This document shows positions 11,561 through 23,254 of a stretch of DNA of 64,000 bases, in pieces. A model generated the notes under the pieces. That model had not been told where the DNA came from. It was given only the letters and a program-made list of their open reading frames with translations, and did not search any database. Within the stretch, counting starts at the first letter, position 1, and every line of letters begins with the position of its first letter. The translations under genes and the position numbers were made by a program. The stretch comes from Blastomyces gilchristii SLH14081 (taxonomy: Eukaryota; Ascomycota; Eurotiomycetes; Onygenales; Ajellomycetaceae). The stretch spans positions 1,554,795-1,618,794 of the forward strand of contig NW_003101669.1 of NCBI RefSeq assembly GCF_000003855.2, read 5' to 3'.

Positions 11561-12400
11561 TTCTTTCTTTACTCACTCTTCATACAAGAAGGATATTAAC
11601 CTGCATCTGAAAAATGCCTAACTCATTTCTTATTAGATTTAACACTCACAGTATTTAGTGATTTCTATCACTTTCTTTCAACTTCATTTTTTTTTTTTTT
11701 TCTATCATCTCATTTTCAGATGTCTGCCTCTTTTCAGACAGAGAGACTGTGATGTTTATTCTTACTACTTCTCAGAGCTTCTACTTCTTTCTTTCTGAGA
11801 CTTCTACTTCTTTCTTCTTTTACTCTATTCTTATTTCTCTATCTGATACTTCTTGAAGCTTTCATCTCTTTCTGAGACTTCTGTCTCTTTCTTTCTGAGG
11901 CTTCTGCTCCTTCCTTCTATAAAAGTCAATCACAATAAACAAACAAGCATGTGTATATATATATATATATAGAGGCGTCCGCTCATCTCCATCTTGAAGA
12001 ATAAGACAAGATTTACCTTTTTACATATATGATACGTGATTGATATACACTATAGATGATGTATACTGCAGTTCTGCAGCTTTTATTAAAGTATCAGATT
12101 CATAATTAATAACTCAGACATTAATATTAAAAAGAGCTCTTAATGTCAAAGAAGAAACAATCTCATTATTCTATAATTCTCATCATCATTCTGCTAAATC
12201 TTCTCAAATTTATAAAATATTCAATGATGAAAAGTTATCTATACATTCAAGAATCACAGTCATTAGTTAACAACTGAAGAAGATTTGAAATCAATGATCA
12301 AAGAAATGAGATTCTTTATAGATGGAATATGAGATAACTGCTCAGTGATATTGTCAAAAGATGAATTATTATAACTTTGAGCAGAGCACTTGCTGAATAG
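11561..12400. other. AT-rich spacer with (TA)n tract
   Basis: Contains pyrimidine repeats (CTTCTACTTCTTTC-like, 11750-11910), a (TA)n tract at about 11955-11971, and a short CpG-retaining patch (GAGGCGTCCGCTC, about 11972) after a TATA-rich run, possibly a decayed LTR promoter. No gene is seen. Confidence 0.4.
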
Positions 12401-12906
12401 TAGACTGATTATGTGACTGTGTCTGAAATCAGAATCAGATTTTTTAATAGTTTCATTATCAATTTGACTGATTCTATTACACAGTTTTAACATTAGATAG
12501 TAGTCTCATACTGTTCTAGTGAGACTTACTGTCTACTCTTATCACATTTTTCAAATGAGATCATGATTTTCACTTCTCAATTTAAATTATTTTTATTGCT
12601 TTAAATGACTTTAAATCTTATTTGAGTGTTATCAAAAAGTGTTACTTTTTAAAAAATTAAAAATAGTCTAAAAAAAACCTTAAAATGTCTAAAAATAGTA
12701 ACTTTATGCCAAGAATGAGACTAAATAGAATCAAATGAGATCACTTTCTCATTTTTTTCAAGTCATGATTTCATTTTAAGATCTGATATATAGTCACTTT
12801 GCATGTTTTTTTAATGACTAGTCTCAGCGGGATTCACGCTAAGAAATGTATGAGATCAGACCAAGTGAGATCAAACATGAAATTCATGATTCTGGTGATC
12901 AGTCTA
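12401..12906 (-). mobile_element. 506-bp hAT-type MITE (copy 2)
   Basis: Inverted relative to copy 1 and the same length to the base. It begins TAGACTGATT and ends GATCAGTCTA. It is flanked by a perfect 8-bp direct repeat, CTGAATAG (12393-12400 and 12907-12914), the best-preserved target duplication of the family. It contains the 22-bp motif AGTGTTATCAAAAAGTG... at 12625-12646 and has no coding capacity. Confidence 0.85.
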
Positions 12907-14287
12907 CTGAATAGTATATAATAATACTCATATTCAACTTCTGAGTAGTGAGATTGCAAGTTGAATAGATAATATTGAACATGATAAAGCAATAATTGAG
13001 ACTTCTTTAAGAAAGATGATAAAATAATTAATAAGTAGAAAGAAGAAGAAGAATCAGAAGAATGAATCTATAACTTCTATATTCAATTCTTCTATACAGA
13101 TCTCTTAATTACTAGTAGTTATATTTCCTTCTTCAGCTTCAGCAGCTTCAACTTCATTAAATATAACATTTTCAAATAAGATAATCAATATGATAATAAT
13201 GAAATATATGATGAAAGAAATAGAAGAACTGAATTCATAACCTCATTATCATTCACATTCAGATCTGCTATTAAATCTTTCATTAAATTCTTCATTAAAT
13301 CTGCTGTTGAATTCTTTATTAAATCTGCTACAAATTCTTTATCAAATCTGCTGTTAAATTCTTCATCAAATTCACTGTTGAACTCTTTATCAATTTCACT
13401 ATTAACTTTATTAAATTCATCTTCAATTTAAAGCAGTTCAATATCTTAATTTAATGAATAAGCAGATTTATTCTTTGATAAATACTTTAAATGATTGATA
13501 ATGTGAAGATCTAATAAAGCTTCTGATTTATTAGATGCTAAGTTCATTCTTCAGAAGAAAGAATTTGAATTGAATTATCTACAGATATTGATAAGAGAAC
13601 AGTTACTTGATATAAATATTAAGAAGAGTATATTTCAAATTATAAGAGATGGATTAAAAAGTTCATTATAATAGATAAGATTGCAGAAATTTAAATTATC
13701 TCTATCAACTACTTATAGTGATGAGAGCAGATTTTATAAGTTATACTACTTCAATCTTTAAATCTGTATTATAGTTAAATGAATTACAATCTGAATCTTT
13801 CTGATTATTATAATACTATTTTATATAAGTAGATCTGAAATATTCTTTTATATCTTTTTCTTTCATAAAGTTCTCAACTGTATGATATAAAAAAGCTTTA
13901 AAATCTCTATTAAACTAAGTATCTAACTGATCTCTATATCTTCTAATTCATTTCTTTAATGTGTGAAAAGACTTCTCTATAGAATTATAGTTAGATAAAT
14001 ATAATAATAAGAATAATAATTTAACATCTGCATATCTGCAAAGATTCTTCAATTCTTGAGATCAATGAGTATTACAATTATTTATTACTAAGTAGTGATA
14101 ACTCTGTTAATATTTAAGCAGTATTCAGATATATATAAACTTATTAAATCTCTCTGTATTGTAGAATCTCTGATATATATTATAATTAATATATTTATTG
14201 ATAGTTATTACAAATAAGATTGATTATCTTCAAGATTATTTACAGAGTCTTCTAATATGATAAGAGATCTCTCTACTTAATCATTCA
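12907..14287. other. AT-rich, unidentified repeat-derived sequence
   Basis: CpG-depleted. Apart from the minisatellite at 13262-13430 I recognise no feature and no long open frame. Confidence 0.4.
13262..13430 (-). repeat. Minisatellite encoding a repeated peptide
   Basis: Imperfect units of about 24-30 bp built on AAATCTGCTGTTAAATTC. Read on the minus strand they give a degenerate peptide repeat of the type EFNSxFDKEF, so this may be the repeat region of a decayed gene. Units differ by substitutions and small length changes. Confidence 0.45.
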
Positions 14288-15163
14288 TAGACTGGTCACT
14301 GAGATCATGAATTTCATATTTGATCTCATTTAGACTGACCGTGTGACCGTGTCTGAGACCAGGACCAGATTTTTTGATAGTCTCATTATCAATTCGACTG
14401 ATCTCATTACACGGTTTTAACATTAGATAGTAGTCTCATACTGTCTCAGTGAGACTTACTGTCTACTCTTGTCATATTTTCCAAATGAGACCATGATTTC
14501 CACTTCTCAATTTAAATTATTTTTATTGCTTTAAATGACTTTAAATCTCATTTGAGTGTTATCAAAAAGTGTTACTTTTTAAAAAATTAAAAATAGTCTA
14601 AATAAAACCTTAAAATGTCTAAAAATAGTAACTTTATGCCAAGAATGGGACTAAATGAGATCAAATGAGATCACTTTCTCATTTTTTTCAAGTCATGATT
14701 TCATTTTAAGATCTGATATATAGTCACTTTGCATGTTTTTTTGATAGCCAGTCCCAGCGGGATTCACATCAAGAAATGTATGAGATCAGATTAGACTGAT
14801 CATGTGACCGTGTCTGAGACCAGAATCAAACTTTACAGTTGTCACATTGTCTAAAAGCATTACTTCTGGTCATGATTTGTGTTCATCACATTGATCTCAA
14901 ATCTCATTATTTCAAATATTAAAGGTTTCAGATTCACTTTTCAAATAAAAATCTAGTCTCAGATAAAGAATATGTTTGAATTCTTAGTCATATTTTCATT
15001 CTGATCTTATTATTGAAAATGGCATTAAATGAGACTATGAAATCATTTCTCACTTATATAATATTATAATATAGTACTCATTTGTTGAAAATTCAACAGA
15101 GAGTGTTATCAAATATTATTACTTTTCTAAATATAGATTATAATTAATATCATTTTAATTAAA

Positions 15164-15358
15164 AAAAAAATGTAAAATACAAAAAATAATAAAAAAACAA
15201 AAAACAAAATAACAAGAAAAAATCCCAACAAAAAAAAAAAAAAAAAAAAAGAGAAAGAAAAAAAGAAGAGAAAGAAAAAAAGAGATAGAAAGAGAAAGAA
15301 AAATAAAAAAAAATAAAAGAAAAAGAAAAAAACAAAAAATAAAAATAAAAAAAAATCA
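15164..15358. repeat. A-rich low-complexity block
   Basis: Nearly pure A with scattered G and C on the plus strand. Phenylalanine-rich minus-strand frames arise purely from composition. Confidence 0.8.
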
Positions 15359-16446
15359 AGATCACAGAGCTGCAGCATTTTCAAAATACTTACTTCTCAG
15401 AGTCTTTATAATATTCATTATCAACTGTGTATCTCTCACAGTGAGAATAACACAGCTGCAATGAGTTATTATCTTAATATCATCTAACAAATAATCAGTA
15501 TATATCTATATAAATGTGAATAATTAGAAAATATACACTTAAAAAGTGTGATCAGGGTGAACTCTGCTGCTACTTGAATAACATCAAGAACAGAATACTG
15601 AAATTGATGATTTCTCTCATCAATTTCACAGACAAGATATGTAAAGATAATCTTGAGAAATATAAGATTCTCTGACTTCTGATAGAAATGAATCTCATGA
15701 AGAGACTCTATTTTCATTATATCAGAGACTGAGTGTTATTAAAAAGTATTACTTCAATGCACATGCACTTACTGCAGCAATTCACTCTCTATGCATGTGA
15801 CTGAGAATTGCAGCTTTCTCACACTGCATGACTCTTTCTGAGATGCTGCTGCCAGTTTGCAACTCATGCAGTCTCTCAGTTCAGCATGCACTGTGTATAT
15901 ACAGCCCTGCATGCTGAGACTGTGTTAATCATTATAATCTGGCATGATACTCACTTTTCACAGGCCATGTTTTGTTTGATTCAGAGGAAGAGGAGATACA
16001 ACTGCTGTTTTATTTGAGAGGAAATGAGTAATTGAATCTGTAGAAGATAATTTGATTTCTTCTGTATTTGAAATTTAATTAGTCTATACTCTTCAATTTG
16101 AGGGTTTCTGAGAGTGTTTTAATAGTTTTCATACTAGCTTGAAATTAGTGATTGATTGAAGAAGAGAAAAGAGAGAAGAAAGAAATGAGAATAACTTATC
16201 TTTATAATATAAAAACAGAGAATTGCTGCAATCATTTGTTCTAGTAACAAAGATCTGTTTTCTGCATATATCTCTGATACACATTATATGATAACTGCAT
16301 ATAAAGAATATCAACAGTGTATGTATTGAATGAAGATAATGTTGCTATATAACACTGTAGCTGTTTCTGTATATTGCTGAAAGCTGTTAATATTTTCTTT
16401 AAGTCTCTTTATATTTGATAAGTCAGTAATATATTTCAATACACTC

Positions 16447-16562
16447 TCTCTTTCATCATCATCATCATTATCATCATCATCATCATTATTATCACTATTA
16501 CTATCATTATTATCATCATTATCATCATCATTATCACTATCATCATTATTATTATTATTATA
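16447..16562. repeat. Interrupted (ATC/ATT)n microsatellite
   Basis: About 115 bp of CATCATCATT-type triplets with interruptions, inside the inner hAT element. Confidence 0.85.
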
Positions 16563-17094
16563 TCATTTCTAGCTGTCTCTTCTATCTTCACCTCTCTTTA
16601 ATACTCACTGAAACTAATCATGTCATTCTTCTTTAAATATTCTGCAGTTCTGTGAACCATCAAGGCACATGAGTACTGTCACAGATTGAAGAAAGAGAAG
16701 AAGAAGATATTCAAGTAAGAGAAGACAGATTATAAGACATATTATAATGTCTTGAAGAGGCTCTGTAAGAGAGTAAAATAATAATGATTTTAAGTAATAC
16801 TTCTGATAGATTTAGACTGAACTAAGTATAGAAATAATGTGAATGACACTGTCTGTGAGAGATTGAAGAAGAAGACAGTAAAGAGTCTTATACAGTAGTG
16901 ATGAAATTAGAAGAAGTTCTGAGAATAGTTTGAGATCAAGATGAAGAGAGAGAGAGAGAAGAAGAGTGTTACTATAAATAAGTGATAGTAGAAGAAGATT
17001 AAGAAGATGTTGAAGTGAGAGATAAAGAAGTTAAAATGAATAAGTTTTTTATTTATTAAGAGATAATAATTTTTGATAATACTTCTATTCTCTA

Positions 17095-17400
17095 ATTGAT
17101 TAGCAGAAGCTGGTAGAGAAGAAGAGAATTGAGATCTTGTTCAGGTCTTGAATGCACTTCATGATTCAGAATATTGAGAAGACAGCTCTGCTCTCTGAGC
17201 ATGCTAATCTGCTTACTACTGAGATGAAACCTGAGATAGCAGACTAGAAAATGCAGGATTTTGAGATGCAGATTGACCTGGCTGAGAAGAAGTAGTGAGA
17301 ACCCTCTTCTGAGAAGGCAGTGAAGAGAGATTTTGAGATGATTATCATCTCAGATAAGAAGAAGAAGAAGAAGAAGAAGAATGAGAAGTAAATTATAAAG
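17095..17400 (+). pseudogene. Possible transposase C-terminal fragment (pogo/Fot1-like)
   Basis: One plus frame reads as coding with a few stops. It contains MIQNIEKTALLSEHANLL, then an acidic/hydrophobic heptad-like stretch, and ends in a lysine tract. The segment with ALLSE followed by a basic tail resembles the C-terminal coil of fungal Fot1/pogo transposases. No DDE residues and no TIRs were found, so this is a weak call; it could equally be another coil-rich TE protein. Confidence 0.25.
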
Positions 17401-17556
17401 AATAATAAGAAGAATGAGAAAGAGAAGAAAGATGATGAGTAGAAAAAGTTTTTTTCTTTTTATATTAGTTAGTTATTAGTTCATAATTATTAATAATTGA
17501 AATTAATTTTGAGTTTTTAAAAATTATTGTACAAGTTGTAATCAAGTCAGGAACAA

Positions 17557-17578
17557 TATATATATATATATATATATT
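17557..17578. repeat. (TA)n microsatellite
   Basis: About 22 bp of alternating TA within AT-rich sequence between the coil-rich remnant and the hAT transposase. Confidence 0.8.
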
Positions 17579-17920
17579 TAACTATCATGATTCACAAATC
17601 ACTATAATGTATAAGTATTAACATTTTTTCAACATTGATATTCATAATATTAATATATTTTTAATGATATTATCTGATAATACAATTTAGTAACACTCTC
17701 TTTCACAATATTAATATATTTCAAGAAATATGATAGAGATTAATTAAGATTATTTATTTACTTTTATACATTGATGATATTCAATCTGAGTTAGTACTAA
17801 AATTATAACTAAGCTAAGAAACAAGATTATTTTCTCTTATATTAATTCTTCTTACACATATCAGTGATCAGTTATTAAAAATAAATTATTATCTTTCTTA
17901 AATTATTATCATGTCTTCTG

Positions 17921-20120
17921 AATTCACTTCTTTCACTTCTTTTACAGTTTTACTTCTATTGAAGATTTATAAACTTCTCAAGAAATCACTGTGAATCACA
18001 AAGTCTATGTTATTTATAATTCAACACAGAATGCTCTCTTTCAATTATAGTGAATAATTACTTCATTCTTCATATCTGATTTCAGGTCACAAAATTTATG
18101 AAAAACTCAATATAAATATTGAGATGAACTATGAAATAATTATTAACAGATTGTATTGCAGATTACTGAAGAGTTATCTCTCTACTATAATCACTGTAAC
18201 TTTATTCAAAAATATTCATCATGAACTGATTATGACTCTGAAGAAATTTCTCAACATCTGAAGTCATCAGAATGCAGACAATAAAAGAAAAATAATCAGA
18301 AAATTACTACTGAGCTGATAAGTTACTCTATTAGATAATAATTTTTGATAATACTAACTTTCTAATTTGAAGAAAATTATATGAAAATAATCTTATATCA
18401 GTACTCTGATTTCATAACTCTTATCTGATAACTTCTGTGAATAATTACTTTGTATATATATATCTCTGAATCTTTCTCTTCAATCAATTAAAAACCCTGA
18501 ATTCTGAACACTTCTTCAAATGCTTAATTTAAATCTTCATATTTCACATTAATTCTGTCTTCAGTTCAATCTTGAGACATACTACAAAGTTAATATACAA
18601 TATCTAAAATCAGAGTTGAAGAATCATTGAAGAGTGTCTCTCACAGTGAATATATAAACTAGTACAAACAATCTTATATTTATGAGAGTTATATGTTATT
18701 ACATTGATGAGAACTGAACTTATTAAGAGATATTAATTGAATTTGAATCATTGATCAGTAGTCATACTGAGAATTATATAATAAAGATATTAATAACTGT
18801 GATTAAAAATGACTATTGAGATATTAGTCTCAGTCTTCTTACAATTATAACTGATAATACTGTGAATAACTACACTATAATAAAGAGCTTGAAGTAAAAA
18901 TTAGCTTTGCATTTCTGAAATAATAAACAAGGTTATATTCTCTGTATTACTCATGTGATTTAACTTGTAATACAAACACTGATAAAGAATCTTAACATTG
19001 AGATGAAGAATAATGAGATGACTAATTCTTGAAATAAGAATGAGATGAAAGTGATTACTCAAGTAACTTTTACATTCACTTTATAAAAGATAATATTTTT
19101 TAATAATACTTTTTAATATTGCTTTTTAATAACACTTTTTGATAATGCTACTGTTAATTTTGAATAGATTGACTAATAATTTAAATATCATAGATTTGAA
19201 ATATTATTAATGTGATTTGTATCTCTTCTAAACAATAATAATAATTTCATGATATTTAATAAATAAATAAATCAGTCACATCACTGAATATGATACAGAA
19301 TATTAGAATATAATGAAGTTTAATATATAAGATAACTGTTCAGACTCTTTAATTATGTCAGATAATTAATCATTGAGTGCAATACTCTGATTAGAAAAAG
19401 ATTCAGATATTGAAACTTTCTAATATAAAGTGAACTCAGTTGAAATATGTGATTGATTTACTATTTCAGTTTTATAAGATAATAAAGACAGTCTCAATTA
19501 CTTGTATATCAATGCTGCAGTCAGTCTGATGAGTGTATAATAGTTTATTTACTCATCTTAAGAAGCAGTTGAATCACTTAAAAAGAAATTCAGTCTGAGA
19601 TAATGCTATAGTGCAGGCTATTGTTACTATAAGAAATAAACTGATATAGTACTACAGCAAAATGAAACAATCTTTTACAGAGTACTATACTATAGCAGCT
19701 CTACTAGATTTCTTCTGTTAAGTTAATATCTACACTTCTCAAGATTGAACAGAGAAGAAATAAGACTTATATATTAAATTAACTCAAGACTACTACAATA
19801 CTAACTATCAGAGATTTGAATGAGCAGATATTCAAGATATGAAGACAGTGAAATATAATTCTCTAGTAAGTAATGATCTTTGATAATACTTTATATTATA
19901 TAGAACTATAATACTAACTTTGAAACAGAACTTATATGTATTGATTGCAACTGAAAATCAGGCAAAACTATATACTTATAAAATTGAATTTGACTACTAT
20001 CTTCAAGATGATTCAATAAATTTACATACTAAATCAATTCTAGAGTTATAAAAAATTGTTGAGAGTATATATTCAACTGTTACACTGATAATGTGTGATA
20101 TTCTGACAATTTCATTGATA
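17921..20120 (+). pseudogene. hAT-superfamily transposase, RIP-degraded
   Basis: A cut-and-paste transposase remnant reading on the plus strand with many stops and small frame changes. A possible start is ATG at 17921. Family landmarks, in order: a TVNI-stop-TS segment (about 18645-18665) where hAT proteins have a T.D.WTS motif; YYIDEN (about 18695-18712); SSHT (about 18755); TDNTVNN (18850-18870), matching the conserved TTDNA.NN block; CITHVI (about 18942-18960), matching C.AHv.qL; and YYTIAALLD (19683-19709), matching the C-terminal hATC dimerisation block. The first catalytic Asp appears as Asn, the result of a G-to-A transition. The 8-bp target duplications around the parent element agree with hAT. 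It is non-functional as it stands. Confidence 0.7.
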
Positions 20121-21168
20121 GAGATGAGAATAAAGTAAAAGTTCAACTCAAGTTAAGATATTTATCACTATTATCAGAGACAATTATAAGAAGAAATAAT
20201 TAAGAAACTCATGATTATAAAACATAGAATTATCAGATAGTTTAATACCTCTGATCACAGTATATCAGAGAAGTGTAGTTTTCATGAGAAAGTGAAGAAT
20301 AAACTTGTACAAGAATGTATTTAGTTGTTTCATAAGTGTTATTAATAATCATTATCAAATTCTGATTATATAAGCAATCACTGAATGAACTGAATAGAAC
20401 TGATTTTAATCTTCAGTCTCAGTCTTATTCTGATTTTGAAAGAATGATTATCTTTCACAGTTTATTCTGGAAAATTACTCTCATTTCACTGTTCTTGAAT
20501 TAAATCTGGTCATTTTTCACATCATTTCTCTCAGAAATGGTTCATTTTCAGATTTTTTTAAGGCTTGATTCTGATGAGACTCACATCAAGAAATGTATGA
20601 GATCAGATCAAATGAATCAAATGTGAAATTCATAATTCTGGCGGCCAGTCTAGACCAGATCAAATGAGATCAACGTGAATTCATGATCTCAGTGATCAGC
20701 TATCTCATTGATCTGATCTCATACAATTTCTTAGCATGATCTGCTGAGGACTAGTCATAAAAAAACATGTAAAGTGACTATATATCAGATCTTAAATGAA
20801 ACTATGACTGAAAACAATGAGAAAGTGATCTTATTTGATCTCATTTAGTCTCATTCTTGACATAAAGTTACTATTTTTAGACATTTTAAGGTTTTTTTTA
20901 GACTATTTTTAATTTTTTAAAAAGTAACACTTTTTGATAACACTTAAATGAGATTTAAAGTCATTTAAAGTAATAAAAATAATTTAAATTGAGAAGTAAA
21001 AATCATGATCTTATTTGAAAAATGTGATAAGAGTAGACAGTAAGTCTCACTGAGATAGTATAAAACTACTATCTAATGTTAAAACTGTGTAATGAAATCA
21101 GTTGAATTGATAATGAAACTATCAAAAAATCTGGTTCTGATCTCAGACACAGTCACACGGTCAGTCTA

Positions 21169-22277
21169 ATTATTCATATCATTGATTCACTGTACATTTA
21201 TTTATAGCACTCTCATTTAAAAAGATCAGTTGATCAGAGAGATACTAAGTAAGTTAAATATATTATTCAGCTTGAAGTTCTTCATTGTATTAAGTGACTA
21301 TGAGTTCAATCTATATTATAGAACTAATGAATTAGTAGATTCTATATATTAAGTAATATTTAATTATAATATTGATTATCTTCTTTTATATCAAATTCAG
21401 TTTCTTCAATACTCTAGATATTAATCATGAGTGAATATCAATATTAAATTCATTCTTCATAAAGCAGACAGTCTTATTGTGATATGCAGTTGAATACATC
21501 TTGAAAAAATCCTTCAATTCTGACAAGATATCTAGTGTGATCTTTGACTTTACACTGTGTATTGAATGAGGTTCTCTAGCAGTTTCAAATCAGCAAAGAT
21601 TTTATTGAATTCAATATATAGTAGTTAGATGACAATCAATGCTTCACACAATCTCAGCGGATATATAATCATTCTTAAGAAGGTGTACAATCTCATTGAT
21701 AGTGAAATCACAGAGTTGAGGTGGCATATTGATGATAAAGGTAAGAAAGACGCATATTTGGATGATATTTGATTGAAAAAGATGTGTATTGGATGATATT
21801 GAATGATTCTAGAGAAATGCAGGTTTTTTGATTTTTTGGTGGTGTTTTGCTACTAATTTTCAGAGGGAGCTGGGAAAATTCTGTTTTCGCAAGTAATATG
21901 TCCGCCACAATATGAAAACAGTCTCTTCCTCTTATACTTAACCCCACAAACATTATCATCTCTAAGTTACCGAGCACTCTCGGACTAGCCACGTTGGCAG
22001 ATATCATTTACCAGCTCCTGAGTGTGCGAAGAGAACGGGCAGGTGATGGCCAGCTTGACAGCAGAATTATTCCTTTCCATCTCTTCATATAGCTACCAAA
22101 TACCTTGCTATTCATGAAGACTTTGCCTCTACTTGATCCTTTTGATCTATGTGCTCTTTGTCTGTCCATTACGGAGCCGCCTTTCATATAGCAGAATCTA
22201 GTTTGCAATAGGCATTGTTACCACAATCGTCCTCACTCCGAGATTCTACAGCAAGTCTCCCAATAATTACACTCAGT
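21169..22277. other. AT-rich to GC-balanced border and GNAT upstream region
   Basis: Composition changes near 21.7 kb: CpGs and mixed codon-like sequence begin, ending the AT-rich block. Two short minus-strand frames (21708-22007 and 22008-22208) show no recognisable domain. The stretch next to 22278 presumably carries the GNAT promoter. Confidence 0.5.
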
Positions 22278-23254
22278 ATGACTATCGAGATAAGCCCTTT
22301 AACCAAGGAGGACATTCCTGCTGTTGTTGAGATTGTCCAAAAGGCCTTTGAGGCTGACCCTTATTTCCTCTGGGTCTTTGATGCGCAAAAGGTGCGTACC
22401 CACGTCAATATATAATATGTTCCGACAGCGTGTTGAAAGAGTGATTCGTCGAAAGAAACTTCCCCCAACTGCTCAAACACCACTGGCTCCAGCTCTTTTT
22501 CACACGACTCATGCCCCCTACTAGAGAATGATGATATTCCACATCCCAGGAACAGTATTTTGTCTTTAGTACTAACCTTTAATTCAACGGCTTGCGGTCC
22601 GCGGGAGATACACTTCTGTCCGCTACTGGGTCGATCCATTTCGCTCTCTTCATTGAACAGTTCTCGAAGGAAAGAAACGCAGCATCCCTCACAGCCCGCT
22701 GTTTATGGGGTATCAACAATGGTCTATTCTACGTTGCCAAGGGGGTACCATCATCGAATGGTGATCAAGCAGGGTCTGTCGGACGATCCAAGAAAGATGC
22801 AGCTCGCATTATCGGCGTTGCGATGTGGCTTCCTCCCCACCCGCCGTCCGAACGAGAAAGCTGGTACTCGTACTTCCAATCTTGGATCTTAACCTTTCGC
22901 CAGATAGCAAACAATATCCTTTTCCGCGGGCACGGTGGTCTGAACGTCAAACGTTACTGGATCTGGAAGGATGCTCAAACTGCTATTCAAAGCGCCATCT
23001 GGGATGACCCACGTGGCTATTACTTTTGCAATGTCATTGCAGTTGCGGACGATGCGCGCGGAAAAGGTATTGGAAGAAAACTGGTCGAGATTGTCACGGA
23101 TAAGGCCGATCGGGAAGGAATGAAGTGCTATTTGGAAAGTTCCAGGGATGTACCGAATTTAGAGATCTATGGCCGAATGGGATTCAAGTTTGCGAAGGAA
23201 ATGGAGTGTCATGATGGGGAGGAAGTCTGCAAGGTGAGATACATGAACCTCTAG
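22278..23254 (+). CDS. GNAT-family N-acetyltransferase (two exons)
   Basis: Predicted 235-residue acetyltransferase that would transfer the acetyl group of acetyl-CoA to an unknown amine substrate. Proposed exons are 22278-22391 and 22661-23254. The start MTIEISPLTKEDIPAVVEIV is the usual opening beta-strand and helix of the fold, and the donor is GTGCGT after the DAQK codons. The second exon begins FSKERNAAS, in phase. Motif A is clear near residues 165-185, with the acetyl-CoA pyrophosphate loop RGKGIG at about 171-176. A C-terminal YGRMGFKF segment is motif B. This layout is common in fungal GNAT proteins of 210-240 residues, often annotated only as GNAT family. The 269-bp intron is long for this locus, so an extra small exon or another acceptor is possible. 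The gene stands alone at the edge of the AT-rich block. Confidence 0.75.

Larger units (their letters stand above)
14792..20652 (+). mobile_element. hAT element with degraded transposase (inner layer)
   Basis: A 5,861-bp element with MITE-like ends: the left end TAGACTGATCATGTGACC and the right end GGCGGCCAGTCTA, about 40 and 80 bp of which align with the MITE termini. Flanking octamers GATCAGAT (14784-14791) and GACCAGAT (20653-20660) differ by one transition and lie inside the middle MITE, so this is the youngest insertion. It encodes a hAT transposase remnant on the plus strand (about 17.9-20.1 kb). The length exceeds a usual hAT element, and further nested or low-complexity material (an A-rich block, an (ATC)n tract, a coil-rich remnant) may account for it. 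Confidence 0.75.
14331..20701 (-). mobile_element. Middle hAT-type MITE, inserted in the outer MITE
   Basis: Segments 14331-14791 and 20661-20701 together make about 502 bp, a minus-oriented copy of the same MITE. The left end reads TAGACTGACC; the right end is slightly damaged (GATCAGCT). It is bracketed by a perfect 8-bp duplication of outer-MITE sequence, ATCTCATT at 14323-14330 and 20702-20709. It is itself interrupted by the autonomous-type hAT element. Confidence 0.75.
14288..21168 (+). mobile_element. Outer hAT-type MITE, split by nested insertions
   Basis: The left 43 bp (14288-14330, TAGACTGGTC...) and the remaining 459 bp (20710-21168, ending GGTCAGTCTA) together form one plus-oriented copy of the 506-bp MITE. 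The outer flanks ATCATTCA (14280-14287) and ATTATTCA (21169-21176) match at 7 of 8 bases with one C/T transition, marking its target duplication. Everything between is a later insertion. This is the oldest layer of a three-layer nest. Confidence 0.75.

Noticed and set aside
15127..15384. Phe-rich minus-strand frames
   Set aside because: Produced entirely by an A-rich low-complexity tract.
16447..16562. CRISPR-like array
   Set aside because: It is an interrupted trinucleotide microsatellite in a eukaryote with no unique spacers.
22765..22950. Short minus-strand frame inside the GNAT gene
   Set aside because: Overlaps the coding exon in antisense and lacks features.
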